The notes under the pieces are model-generated. The model had not been told where the DNA came from. It did not search any database and saw only the letters and a program-made list of their open reading frames with translations. From Sorex araneus (Eukaryota; Chordata; Mammalia; Eulipotyphla; Soricidae), in NCBI RefSeq assembly GCF_027595985.1, contig NC_073305.1, positions 179,011,949 through 179,075,948 on the forward strand: a DNA stretch of 64,000 nucleotides. The letters are read 5' to 3'. This document shows, in pieces, positions 45,997 through 57,503 of the stretch. Positions within the stretch are counted from its first letter, which is position 1; every line of letters starts with the position of its first letter. The translations under genes and the position numbers were made by a program.

Positions 45997-47283
45997 TTTC
46001 TATATTCTTTTAAAGAGTGCACTGGAGCATAAGTCTGAATCTCAGGAATCGCAAGAATTTCACTGCTTGTGGTGCAAATGGAACTAGAATCTAGGAAAGC
46101 TTCTCCCATGTTCTCTCTGTGAGTATTCCTTAAAACTACTGTTAGTCCCTGGAGGAAAAGGTGCAGAAACAAGTGTTGTTTACCAAGAGGCATTTTATAC
46201 ATACGCATGAATTAAGTGTGTCAACCTCTGGCATCTCTTTCAAAGTAAAAACTAGAGGGTCTTCAACCTGAAAGTTCCGGGTTTTATACAGTTGGTATCA
46301 CCCACTAATTGGTCAGCGTGAAGTCTCCCAACTCTTCCCAGGCTTCAAGAGTTCAATCACCATCTAGTGGTGAAACAGATTAACTGTCCTTGCTGAGACC
46401 AAATCCTAATGAGCTGAAGAGTAAAAAAAAAAAAAAAAAACCAGCTGGCAAAGGACTATAGACCCTAAAAGAAGTCTGTCCTATTAATGGAAGGGAGGAA
46501 AGGAAAACTTTTTGAGGTACCGATTTAGTGAGCAGTCATCCTAAGATAAGGTCTTGGCTAGAATAGAGTCCATCTTCTAATTAGCTATGCTATGGTTAGC
46601 GCTAGCTATTTATTCTTCCAATGGCTACACCATATCCTAAACACTTATCTTGGATTCTCAAAATCCCCACAAGAGTTACTCGAAATGTTCTATTTTTGTC
46701 TTCCTTTTGGTGATGATCCAAGAGGGTTTGAAGACATGAAATAACTGGTTCAAGGTTATATAAAAAGGATGTGGCAGGATTAAGATTTCAGCCCTGAGAA
46801 CCGAAATCCCAGAATTTGAACTTTAATCTCGGGCAAGTATACACCCCAGTTTTACAGTTAAGGGGAAAGACTGAGCAAAGCTTTGAGCTTTTGCAGTCCT
46901 TGCCTACCATAGTTTCCTCAACATTCTGCAGTATGACAACATGAGTGAAGGCGTCACGCAAGGGCATTTCACGTGTGGAAGGAAACAACTGCATCCTAAG
47001 TTATTTGAAATTGAGTGATTCTCCCATCTAATTAAACAACTGCTACCCTGCAGGCTGGTGGACTGTTAAGTCAGCAGGTGACGTGAGGCGTTCTGTGTGG
47101 AGGCCCTTGTGTGATCACAGCCAAGTGATTCTGGTCTCTGTCCTTCAGTATCTTATTCGCAAAGACGAGCAGCTCTAATGTCATCTGAGCTCTAGCAGTT
47201 TAGGATTCGATTCTTTTTCCAAAAAGTGTGTTGAGAAGAATGGGCTAATTTCCATATCAATTTTGGATCTGATTTTTCATTTC

Positions 47284-47423
47284 TTTGGGTTGGGGTGGGG
47301 TGGCCACAAGCCCTGTCTGTGCTGATGGGCTACTTGTTGCTCAGTGCTCAGGGGACCATCGGATGTGCTGGGGATTGAACCAAGGTCAAGTACTTTCACC
47401 CCTGTCATATCTCTCTGGCCCTT
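47284..47423 (-). repeat. SOR-A type SINE, shortened
   Basis: AGTGCTCAGGGGACCATCGG, GGGGATTGAACCAAGGTCAA and CATATCTCTCTGGCCC mark a reversed copy. Confidence 0.8.
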
Positions 47424-48499
47424 TCCTTTGAGATGAAATTCCACCCCAGTGAATGTCTCTCACCACCTGTTATTGGATGAGTTATAACAGAAGCCCTAAC
47501 GAGAACCCCGTGTTTCCCATTAAGCAGTTAAGCACGGTGAGGACACTTCTGACTCATTTTCCTTAGGAGGCACTGAAGGGCATCAGCGATGGGCAGATTT
47601 ATGCATGCCGGTGCCCAGGAGGCCTGGTTTGTCAATTATTAGCTTCTGGAAGCCAATGATCATGGTCCAAGTTGGGATTCATATTGACTACTGATCGTCT
47701 CCTGAGAAAGACAAGAAAGGTCGGTGTCTTGGGAATGCAGGCTCGGAAGGTAGCAGTCCAGTGAAGGACATGGCACAGTGAACAGCATCAGAGCTTTCCT
47801 TATTAAAATTTAATTGAGGTGTGCCCTTAATATTGAAGAATGTCAACTTTGAGCACGGGCTCACATATTGCTTGGTGAGTTTCTGTGCAGGGGACTGCTC
47901 CTAGAAATGCCCAAACCACCCCCTAGAGAAAAACACCACATGAGGGTGGACAATTACTAGGATTTCCACATGCTCCAAGTGGCGTCTTCTTTACAGCAAA
48001 CCTTTCCCAGAACTTTCTAGTACCAACAAATTAATACAACCTAGGGAAGGGGTTTTTCCTCTTTCTCTACCTAAAAGCCTTAGAGTCTTGGGAAACTTGA
48101 CAAGGCAAAGCATAAAGACAACACACTTGCTAGTCATATATTATTTTCCCCCATAACTATTATGACTATAAAGCAAAAAGGAAGTAATGTGTGAGATTAC
48201 TAAAGAGAAAAAAAAAACTCACACAATGGAGATATTTCAGATAGCTCTGCCGGGGATAATGCACCTCATTTTCTCCAAGTAGATCTTTAGATTTTTATTT
48301 TACTAGGTTCCTCACTCCCTTTGCTCAAATTTCTGGTAACGCCCTAACGTCTCTCCAAACACATAGAGTGGTGAGGAGAGAAGGCGAATGGGGAGATGAT
48401 AGTATACGGCATGCAACAGACACCCCACAAAAAAGAGTCTGTCTGGGAATGGGGGGGGAAGACATGAGGTGTGACACCGTTCAAAAAATTTCAATTCTG

Positions 48500-48617
48500 G
48501 CTTAATTTTCAGCATCACATTTGGTCCCCCAAGAATCTGCAGGAATGACCCCCCTGATCACAGAACCAGGACCAGCTCTTTAGCCCTGGGTGTGGCCCCA
48601 AACAAACACACAAAAAC
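48500..48617 (+). repeat. SOR-A type SINE, 5' truncated
   Basis: Only the body remains: TTCAGCATCACATTTGGTCC, GCAGGAATGACCCCCCTGAT and GGGTGTGGCCCCAAACAAAC. Confidence 0.75.
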
Positions 48618-50049
48618 CTCTTACACAATCAAGAAAATCAAAATTTTTTTGATCAAAACTAATTTACACCAAAAGTAAATTAGTTCTGTGCAAATAATGT
48701 AACACAACATCATTCAAACTCGAGTGAGAAGAGCCCTTTGGTTCGTGCTGCTCTGTGTCAGTGAACACTCCGTCGGGGGTGCCAGAAATTACTGGTGGGG
48801 CAAGATCGAGGCTGCCCGTGACCCCTCTGATGTAACCGGTTACTGAAACCCGACAGAGCCTTGGGTGGTGGGAAGTGACTTCTAGAATCAACAGGAAACT
48901 GCATTCTCCCGTTCACCCACACTGAGCCCGGCTGGTCCCCACCTGCCTGGCAGCCTGCGATGGTGCCCCCCTGGCGGCTGCGGACTGAGGCAGCGCCCCT
49001 CGCTCTCCTCATTCCCAAATGGCTGTCCTGGAGACAGGGCGGAGGGGCTGAATCTCAGTGCACAGGATCAGGCAGACATGGGTTCAAGTCCTGCATCTTC
49101 AACCCCTTGTGGGCACTACTGCCAGTACCTTGAACATGAAACGGGGTCTGGAGATGCCTCATGGGGATGTTGGCAGGGCCAACTGGAGCGGCTTCCAGTC
49201 AGGGAAAACGTTCCCGATTTTCCTCCCAGGGCTTAAAATGACAGGCTGCATTTGCAAGCGCCTGACTTGCTCCGTGGGAACGGGAGGGATGCAAACCTTG
49301 CAACGGTCCAAGCAGAGCCTTACTGGAGCCTTGCCTCGTGGCTATCCTCAGCTGGGGGACCAGCCCGCCCTAGAGGGGACACTGTTAACATGGCTGCTCT
49401 TTAAGCCCTTGGAATAGATGGATGCCCAGGGTGGGAACTGGACAGAAAAGACTGGGCAACAAACATTCCACAGGAAACTGGACAGTGTTTGCAGTGAGGC
49501 CCTGGTCATAGAGAAATGCAGAATTCCTGCCTCAGTGCCTTTGCAGCTGTCGAATCTACTCTTCGAGTGCAGTCTCTTCCTTCCCTCCCAAGGTTTTAGC
49601 CTGTCATCAGCCACTTCTCACTCACTCTCAAACTCCCTTTGCCAGGGGCTAGGCAGCTAGAGGCCCATGGAGGTTTTGTATCTTACAACTCCAGGATAAA
49701 TCCACTCTGTCCAGAGCACAAGACAAACAGGCCCTGGCCTTCCTGGAAAGAGAAATGAAATCTTCTTTTGGGTCAACGTCAGCTAAAACACAGTAGCTTA
49801 GAGATGAGCTTCTGGCAATCAGGTCAGACGGTTTGGGGTCAAAAGTAGGAAACAACAAAAAAAGGACTAGATGGGCCTTCCAAAACCTGGCATCAAAATG
49901 TGCACTTCTCAAAAAAATTTAAGTTAATGAATCATAAGTTTTGTCCATGTGAACATATGGACAGATGGGGCTCAAGTGCTGGTAAGGAGGGGTACTGGGA
50001 AGCTCTTAGAATTGACTTGATAAATCTGTAGATTTAGACACATTTTTTA

Positions 50050-50266
50050 AGCCCACTGCCCCTGGGGCCATACCCAGGGTCTATTCCCAGCTTGCTCCCC
50101 CTCCCCATATGTATATATGTGCATGCATATGTAATTCCGAACCCCATGCTGTGCTTGGAGGTTACTCTTCAGAGATGTTCCGGGGACCGTGTAGTACTGG
50201 GGATCGAACCCAGGTCTCCTGCCTGCAAAGTCAGCACGCAGCCCTTGAGCCATCTCCCTGGCCTAG
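50050..50266 (-). repeat. SOR-A type SINE with internal AT-rich insertion
   Basis: The reversed body CTTGGAGGTTACTCTTCAGA and box B GGGGATCGAACCCAGGTCTC are clear. About 40 bp of CATATGTATATATGTGCATG-type sequence splits the 3' part. Confidence 0.8.
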
Positions 50267-51867
50267 CTGGCAGGTTTTCTGCCCCCAAACAATACTGTGC
50301 TCATATTGTAGGCGCAGGGGCTGACGAGAGTTGAGTGCATAGTAAATATTGGCATCCGTCCATCTGAGGCCAGACTCCACTGCTGAGTGGTGATAAAATT
50401 CTATGGAAATCTCTGGAAGGCCAACCACTGATATCATAATCTAACTGGACACAACCAGAAACCAGAAGCCCCTCCTCCCCACCAGAGGAAACTCTGTCTC
50501 CTTGGAGGCTCAGGACGCTGCAGATGGCGCGGCTGCTCGACACTCTCAAATGACGCCTGCTTTTGCCCCTAACCTTTGGAATTTGCTGAGCCAGTGCAAG
50601 ATCAAAACCAAGGTCACTCTCTCTTCTCCAGGGATGGATGGAGGAACTACAGTGACAGTCCGGGGTGCGAGTGAGGTTCTTTCTTGCCCAGCAGGACGTG
50701 CACTGCACCTCCCTGGGAAGAGGTGCCAAGGAGTTAGGTCCGAGAACGCTCACCCGCAAGCTGACTGCCAAGGTTTCTGAGGATGGCCGCCATCCGGGTG
50801 ACATTCTTGTGGATTCTGGGCCCTCCTTTCTTGCCCCTCCACCTCCCTGCCCCTCCGCCCGCCTGAGGGAGGACCAAAGAGGAAACAGTGCTGAGTGCTT
50901 GGAAAGGGATTAATCCAGAGTGCAGAGAGGGCAGAGCTGAGAGGTGCTTTGGGGTGGTCTCAGTGAGAAGGTGGCCAGCCAGCCGCTAAGCCCAATGAGG
51001 GGACACGCGAAAGCACCTGTGGCTCAGGGAAAGAAACGATGGCTCCGACATCACCAGGGGACCCGAGCATCTGCAACCACTGCCTGGGAGAGCCGACAGG
51101 CGTGACGCTGCAGAGCCTAAAGCCTTTCCAGGACTGTCCTCTCTGGCGAGGGACAGAGTAGTCTCCAGGACCCCTAAAGGGGGCATGCCGGGGACAACTC
51201 CCATCTCTGTTCATGGCCCATCTCCGATTTGAGGGAGGAGACGGACTGTTGGCAGGAGAGACTCTGCGGGACACTGTTGCTTGTCTGGAAAGGGGCTAAG
51301 CACCCATGAGCACCCCCACAGGAGTCCACATTACCTTCCAGAAGCCCCATGAGATTTGACCTCCCTTCAGCGTTCGTTACTGATATTTTATTAGGGACAC
51401 CCACCCTCCCCCCACCGCCCAGAATCTTGCACCATTGTTTTCAAACCAAAACCCAGTGGGAAATTACAAAAAATTAATCAGTAAAACAACACAGGGGGAC
51501 GCTAGAAACCAGAAAGCACATCAATAATACATCCCGCGGGCCTTCAGCTGAGTGGACAGCGGCACAGGAAGCTGCCCTTGAGCACCCACTGTGGAGCAAA
51601 ATCTGGGATCCGGGGTCTGGGTGGAGTGCCTCCCTCCTGCCCCCCGACCTGGTTCCCTGCCCCCCTCCCCTTCTAGGAGCTTTGGATGCCCAGGTTCCAG
51701 AAGGGTTCACTGCTTGGGGCTGGGGTCAAAAAAAAAAATCAGCCAGGCGGGCTGTAAGGTCCCCGTGAAAGGTGGCCGGAGACTGAGCTGATTGGTGACA
51801 GAGACACACAGACACCACACCGACAAGGAGGAAGGCGAAGCAGCGCTACCTGCAGTGACAGGGCGGG

Positions 51868-52183
51868 GCGGGGGGGGGGGTGCGAGGAACGTGGTGAGGA
51901 GGAACTCTGGGGTGTCCCCAGGGGCGAGGTGTTGCCTGCCGGTGTTTCTGGGGTGAGAGAGCTGGGCGGGTGTCAGCGGGAGAGTGGTGGAGTGTGCTGG
52001 CCCAAGAGGAGTTTTCAGAGAAGCAAGAGAGACGGGGTGGGGAAGGGGTGCGTCTATCCATGTTCAGTGAACACCGACTCAGGACTCGCCCTGGCTGGGA
52101 GAATCCCAAACCCACAATCTGGATAAAATCGGGAAAAGCAAAGAAAAGGCTGGGGGGGGGGGGCGGGGGCGGGGAGGGGAGGG
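51868..52183 (+). repeat. Two G-run clusters with G-quadruplex potential
   Basis: 51868-51882 contains GGGGCGGGGCGGGGGGG-type sequence. 52152-52183 has five runs of three or more G separated by single bases. Both lie in the SYNE1 final intron, on the strand opposite to the transcript. Confidence 0.9.
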
Positions 52184-52622
52184 TGTTAGTACATTTTATG
52201 CAGAGTTGTGGGTTTCTGGAAGTGGTCAGAAGAATTCACGGATCGATCCCCTGACGTATTGTACAATCTAGAAACAAAGAGGATGAGGAAAAGTCTGCCA
52301 TGAACCCAATGGCCAGGCGGCGTGTGGCGTCTGCTGGACACGCAGCAGGATGACCCGCTGATGGCGAGGGCCAGATGAACTCTGGAGTGAGGCCCGGCGT
52401 CAGGCTGGGCCCCCAGAGCCTATGCTCCAAGGTCAATCTGTGTTTTGTACTTCAATAAAAATTTTTTTTTCCATTTAATTAATAGGAGAAGGTACGGACA
52501 CAGACCAATCACTTCTCAACTACCCAGAGGTCGGCCAGAATGTGGCCTTCCTCAACCATGGACCGTTTTTCATCATCCTCTTGGCGTTCTAGAACAGTGT
52601 GGAAACCAGGAGAATAAGGTAC

Positions 52623-52681
52623 CTGCTCTGTGGATTGCTGACAGAGGGTCCAGGCTGTGAGAGACTACACTTGCCTCGTGG
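52623..52681 (-). CDS. SYNE1: SYNE1 59-nt linker exon
   Basis: This small coding exon translates as PRGKCSLSQPGPSVSNPQS plus AG of an Arg codon. It lies between a GCAAACAG acceptor and a GTACCT donor. It encodes part of the Ser/Pro-rich, probably disordered linker between the last spectrin repeat and the KASH membrane anchor, and agrees with human nesprin-1 as I recall it at almost every position. Its length is not a multiple of three, so inclusion is required to keep the KASH exon in frame. Confidence 0.95.
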
Positions 52682-54026
52682 CTGTTTGCAATGAACAGGG
52701 GGTAAAGAAAGAAGAATGTTCAGTCCAGGCAAATCAAGACAAGCTACTGATGAAATTAAACTAAAAGTGCAGCCAAGGAAAAACAAATCAAATGAAATGA
52801 TCAGTACCCATGAATTAAGGAAACTGGCTTTTCTTTGGTGAAAACAAAATGAAATACATTTCCCATGCTCGTATTCATTATAGATTAACCATCCCTGCAG
52901 TTGGGGGGTCCACGCTAGAGTGGGCGCCTTTACCCCATACACACACTTTGCATAGCAGCTTCTAGAATGACTCTCCCCTTGCCAAGATTATCTGCATATT
53001 TACTTTCAACATGCCAAGCTACATATTTCAAATGTGCTTTACATATTTCTTTGCCATCTTCCAGAACACTGGGACAGTATTGAAATTCTTGGAAGATTAA
53101 AAAAATCACACTGGTGATAAAAGCCCGTTCTCAGTCGAGTGAGGAAGACGCAACAAGTTAAATGCTTGCGTTAGATAACGTCTAAAATTGGACTCGAAAA
53201 GCCAGTATTCCTTCACATTCTTAAACTAGGATCTACAGGAAGCTAGTTGATGTAGTGGAAAACAATCCTAAAAGAGATAATGACATTTATCAGCATACAA
53301 CTTAAGTTTACAACAAAAAAAGTACAAATGCAGTCAATACTTCTAAAAACTAAGGAAAATGGAATGATAATAAAAATGAGTGTAATCATAAAGCCAGACC
53401 AAAAAAAAATTAACAAAACAAACAAAAAATAAATCAAGCTTCTAATTACACAGAGAAATTAAGGTATAGAGGGTAGTAGCGGGAGGGGGGTGCAAATTTG
53501 TCTTTTCCTCCTCATGGTGTGCCAAGTGAGTGGGTCCCCCCAACAGATTCTGTGGGAAGGGGTGTGCTGAGTTGCCGCCATTTGCAGGGGCAGTTAAAAA
53601 AAAAAAAACACTTTCAGGAGCTTCTAATTGGGAGAGTCAGTTGAATCTCCACTAGCCCATTTATCTCGTAAATTCAATGGTCTCAAGAGATGGTCCCAGT
53701 TTTGTCCCCCTCTGGCTGAGGGACCCTTAAGTGGAACTCAGTTATTTTCTGGGGAACTAGGTGGGTGGTGGTTTGATGGGAGGAACAGCCTCAGGGACAT
53801 GAGAGAACATTCTAGAGATGGCCCTTGGGGCAAGAACAATAACTTGTCTCCCAACAAAGCAGCCACCCGTGGAGCCCTGATTCCTGGGGAAAAACAACCA
53901 CTCTTCCCATTCCCAAGGGAGCAGGGGAGGGGGACACGGAGCGCTCCCTTCATCGTATGTATGGGGACCCTGCACAATCATCCCCCCAGTTCCCACCCAA
54001 CGGCCAGGAGCCCGGTGGAAAGTTAC
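52682..54026 (-). other. SYNE1: SYNE1 intron between linker exons
   Basis: This is 1.3 kb of AT-rich intronic DNA (52700-53460) followed by mixed sequence. It has GT-AG ends in the minus orientation. I see no SINE and no further exon. Confidence 0.85.
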
Positions 54027-54119
54027 CGTTCTCTGCCGGTTTGGTGTGCTTCTCCCAGACGTGGGGCTCACGGATCCCGAGGTGTCCAGCTCATCAGCAG
54101 AGGACCAGGAAGACAAATC
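54027..54119 (-). CDS. SYNE1: SYNE1 93-nt linker exon
   Basis: This coding exon has 31 codons: DLSSWSSADELDTSGSVSPT, then SGRSTPNRQRT. It follows a CCCACTTAG acceptor and precedes a GTAACT donor, with phase 0 at both ends. It belongs to the acidic/Ser-rich segment after the last spectrin repeat of nesprin-1, with SP and TP dipeptides that could be phosphorylated. Human has Lys where this copy has the Arg before the final Thr, as I recall. Confidence 0.96.
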
Positions 54120-55220
54120 CTAAGTGGGAAGCAGATCCTTAGAAGGACACAGAGCTGAGCCACCCTGGTCTCCTCCAAAGCACTTCCCCATCCCAGCCGC
54201 CCCTTGTAAACATCACATTTTTATTCTTGGGAAACACAGAATCAGACTGAATTCTCTCCATCACCGGGTGCTCTTCTCAAAAAGAGCTCTGGCTTTGTGA
54301 CCACTGTGTCACTCTTGGCTTTCTGATTTCTTAGTGACAAGGGTGCTGGTGATGATTTGGCTGGGAAGGTGGCTGAAGCAAGGCTCCTGTGACAGTATCC
54401 CTAGAGCTACACTGAGGCTCATTTGTTTAAGATATGACCACCCAGGAACCGGCCTTGCAGCTACAGAGAAAGGGGTTGTTCCCAAGCCTGCTATTTTTCA
54501 GAGCAGGCTGTTCTTTTGCAGGCTTCTTGGTGAGTAAAGTCTTGTGTATTCCCAAATGGGTTTCCAATGCAATCTGAAGTCTTACTGAGCATCTCTGTGT
54601 TTGCAAAAGCATTGCTCCAAACCCACTGGGCTGCCATAACGATACAGCTTTAAGAAAACCCAGTTTCCTCATTAGGAAATGTATACCTTTCTAGGATTTC
54701 TTCTCCCCCAAAGGAAGCAAGATAGTTTTTATTGAGCAAAACTTACTCAGAAAGATTTGAGTGGGGCAGGAGGAAAGAAAATTGTGCTCATGTGAGAACA
54801 TGAGCTGGAATGAGGGAGGAGGCAAGAAAAGAGAAAGTTTTATGTTCAAGGGAAAACAGGGGCTTGAGCTGCCTCCCTTTGTAGGATTTGAATACAAAAC
54901 TCAGAGGTTTGAAATCTAGCAGAGCAGTCAATGGAAAACCTGTAGATTCTCCCCTCACCAGAGATAAATAAAAGGCCACCACAGTGGTAATTACTGGTTA
55001 GTAATGAATCAATGGTCTTGGGACTGGAACAGAACCAAAAGCTGTTCCTTTCCTGAAAACTTATGTCAGGCTTTTTAAAAATTTTGAGATGGCACTTGTA
55101 AAAGCGGTGATGGAGGGAACTTATTCTGACCATTATGTAAAGTCTTTCTGGAAGCCATCAAGACGCTGTTTCTTGGCTATCCTGCATCCAAGTACTACCC
55201 CGTGTCAGTTTGGAGCTTAC
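54120..55220 (-). other. SYNE1: SYNE1 intron, 1.1 kb
   Basis: This is plain intronic sequence with no recognisable repeat or exon. The donor GTAAGC is at its high-coordinate end and the acceptor at 54121-54120. Confidence 0.85.
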
Positions 55221-55433
55221 CTGCTGACTGCCTGTCATGTCTAAGAGCCTTTCCAGCTCCTTGATATGACGACTGACCTCCTTCAAGAGAAGTTTGAGCC
55301 GGTTTCCAATAACATGGACTTTTTCTTTGGCTTCGAGACAGTCCGTGCCTTCGGCATTCACCAACAGTTGGCAAGACATGTCTTGGAGTGAGGCCACTCG
55401 GAGTTGGGATTCCAGAAGCTCCCGTCTGATTTG
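55221..55433 (-). CDS. SYNE1: SYNE1 exon, last spectrin repeat (C-terminal part)
   Basis: This coding exon has 71 codons. It begins QIRRELLESQLRVASLQDMS, contains LLVNAEGTDCLEAKEKVHV and IGNRLKLLLKEVSRHIKEL, and ends ERLLDMTGSQQ. The heptad-like leucine pattern and LKLLLKEVSRHIKELERLL helix are typical of the final spectrin repeat of the nesprin rod, just before the linker to KASH. Acceptor CTACGTAG and donor GTAAGC flank it, phase 0 at both ends. It differs from human at only a few positions as I recall it. Confidence 0.97.
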
Positions 55434-56608
55434 CTACGTAGATGAGCAGAAATGCGTTTGGAATTCTTGGAATTGGAGAAATGTTCAAAAGTGCAGACTG
55501 GTATTACTTTAACATATAGGACAATTATAGCTGAGCCTCAGGGAGCCAGCAGCTAGGTGGGGCGTGGATGCACAGATCCCCCCTGTGAATTAGGGAACTC
55601 AGTTTGCATCCGCCTTCTGCCACGATTATTCTATATGGCCTCTCAGCCTTTCTGATGCCCATTTTCTCAGCAGGTAAAGTGGGGATACCAACTCAATCCT
55701 GGTCCACAGTCAGTATTACTAGATGGTTCAAATTGGGGAGTGATTTTTGAAAGTGCTTAAAATACCTGGTAGCATGCAAATGAGAGAGAATGAGTCTTTT
55801 AAGCAGAAAAGTGAAAAATAATCATAGAAACCTTAAAAAACTCAAGTGTGTCTAGATATTCTCTAATATCTACTTGAGACTCTAAAAAAAAGATGTATGG
55901 GTGATTATCATTCGCAACTTAATGTCTGAGGTCAAACATCTATGAAAATGCAGTTGCACTGCTATTTCCCTTGGGTTCCTAAGATTTTTATGGAATTCTG
56001 TTGTTTAGGTGAGTGACTGTTCAATCTTAAGAAATAACATCTTGAAAAATACAGGAAGCAACCAAATGCAAATCATTATGTCCTAATGGAACTCAAATAT
56101 ACTTCTTCAGGTTTTATAAAATCACTTAGGCATAGTCCATTTTTATAGTGGCCCATGTTTCCTATGTAAGAATCTGTAGCACAATCTCCATTGAATTTAT
56201 TGCTAGAAAAACTTCTTGCTTCTTGAGAACTGGTATGTCTTCTTCTTGCCAGATAATGAAAACAATTTAACTTATCACTTTCCCTTTTTTGTCTGAGTTT
56301 TCAGAAAACTTCGTGTCAAGGTTAATGTTGACTCAGAGAGTTAATTCCTCTGATGAAGGCTTAAATTAAATCTTTCTATATTTAAGGATTTTAACGTCCT
56401 TTTATTATAAACTGCCCAATATACTTTGGGGATATGAATATGTGATACAGTTTCAATTTTTAAAAAGTGTAATTGTCCAAAGAGCTACCTTAATAAAAAG
56501 AAGCAAACTAAGATTAACAACAACAAAAAAGCTTAAGATTTCTAACAACTAAGCAATGATTTTAGAAGTAGATTTTAAAGCTGATAAATTTCACCATTTA
56601 TGCATATT

Positions 56609-56868
56609 TACTAGAGTGATAGCACAGTGGGTAGGCCGTTTGCCTTGTATGTGGCTGACCCAGGTTCGATTCCTCTGTCCCTCTAGGGGAGACCGGCAAG
56701 CTACTGAGAGTATCCCGCCTGAATGGCAGAGCCTGGAAAGCTCCCCGTGGCATATTTGATATGCCAGAAACAGTAACAACGAGTCTCACAATGGAGATGT
56801 TACTGGTGCCCGCTCGAGCAAATTGATGAACAACGGGAGGACAGTGCTACAGTGCTACACTGCTATCT
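56609..56868 (+). repeat. SOR-B type SINE
   Basis: This complete copy has head GAGTGATAGCACAGTGGGTA, near-palindrome TGGCATATTTGATATGCCA, and tail GACAGTGCTACAGTGCTACA. Confidence 0.93.
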
Positions 56869-56941
56869 CACAAAAATTGGAAACTATAAGGACTAGGGCA
56901 AGGGGAAGTTTTATACTCTAAAGCAAAGGTAAATCTCTGTA

Positions 56942-56967
56942 TACATATACATATACATATACATATG
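56942..56967 (+). repeat. (ACATAT)n microsatellite
   Basis: About four copies of a hexamer ACATAT. Confidence 0.95.
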
Positions 56968-57012
56968 AATGGACCAAAGATAACTCAATGAGCTAATTGC
57001 ATTCTTGATTTT

Positions 57013-57189
57013 TCTTTTTTTTTGCTTTTTGGGTCACACCCGGCGATGCACAGAGGTCACTCCTGGCTCATGCACTCAGGAATCACCTCTGGTGGTGCGT
57101 AGGGAACCATATGGGATGCTGGGATTCGAACCCGAGTTGGCCTTGTGCAAGGCAAACACCCTACCCGCTGTGCTATCGCTCCAGCCCCC
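57013..57189 (-). repeat. SOR-A type SINE, young, with target-site duplication
   Basis: Near-consensus reverse copy. The flanks TGCATTCTTGATTTT (56998-57012) and TGCATGCTTGACTTT (57190-57204) form a 15-bp duplication with two mismatches. Confidence 0.93.
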
Positions 57190-57374
57190 TGCATGCTTGA
57201 CTTTGCACTTTGCATGCATGCACCCTGGGGATTGTGGTCTCAAAGCACTGTGGGATTAGCCCCCAAGCACCACTGCCTGTGGACCAACCTATTCCCACCC
57301 CTTAAATTATCACCCAAATTCACTTTTTCTGTGAATAAAATGGATGCAGAGGGCCAAGAGTTGCCACATCTCAC

Positions 57375-57503
57375 CATCAGCTGTTTATGATGCTCCTGGA
57401 GCACTTCTGCATCGAGGTTCGAATCTATAGGGACAATTTCATTTTTCCTTCTATCGATGTTCTCCAGCATAAGAAGTAAGCCATGACTCATTTCATGAAA
57501 ATC
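57375..57503 (-). CDS. SYNE1: SYNE1 129-nt exon, spectrin repeat
   Basis: This coding exon has 43 codons: DFHEMSHGLLLMLENIDRRK, then NEIVPIDSNLDAEVLQEHHK and QLM. The acceptor is TTTTTAATAG and the donor GTGAGA, phase 0 at both ends. It continues directly from LMQCQ of the upstream exon and into QIRREL of the downstream exon, matching the nesprin-1 order. It forms part of a helix in the penultimate/last spectrin repeat. Confidence 0.97.

Larger units (their letters stand above)
45120..52622 (-). other. SYNE1: SYNE1 final intron (7.5 kb)
   Basis: This intron separates the KASH exon from the 59-nt exon. It contains degenerate SINEs (45855, 47284, 48500 and 50050), GC- and G-rich sequence at 50400-52200 with long G runs, and otherwise unique DNA. 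I looked for further coding exons, including alternative C-terminal ones, and could support none. The open frame at 50301-50804 on the minus strand has no nesprin-like sequence. Confidence 0.85.
55434..57374 (-). other. SYNE1: SYNE1 intron, 1.9 kb
   Basis: This intron contains a SOR-B SINE (56609-56868), a SOR-A SINE (57013-57189) and an (ACATAT)n stretch at 56942-56967. The remainder (55434-56600) is AT-rich and unremarkable. Confidence 0.85.

Noticed and set aside
50301..50804. 167-codon open frame on the SYNE1 strand in the last intron
   Set aside because: It does not resemble nesprin sequence. The composition is that of GC-rich intron, and part overlaps the neighbourhood of a SINE.
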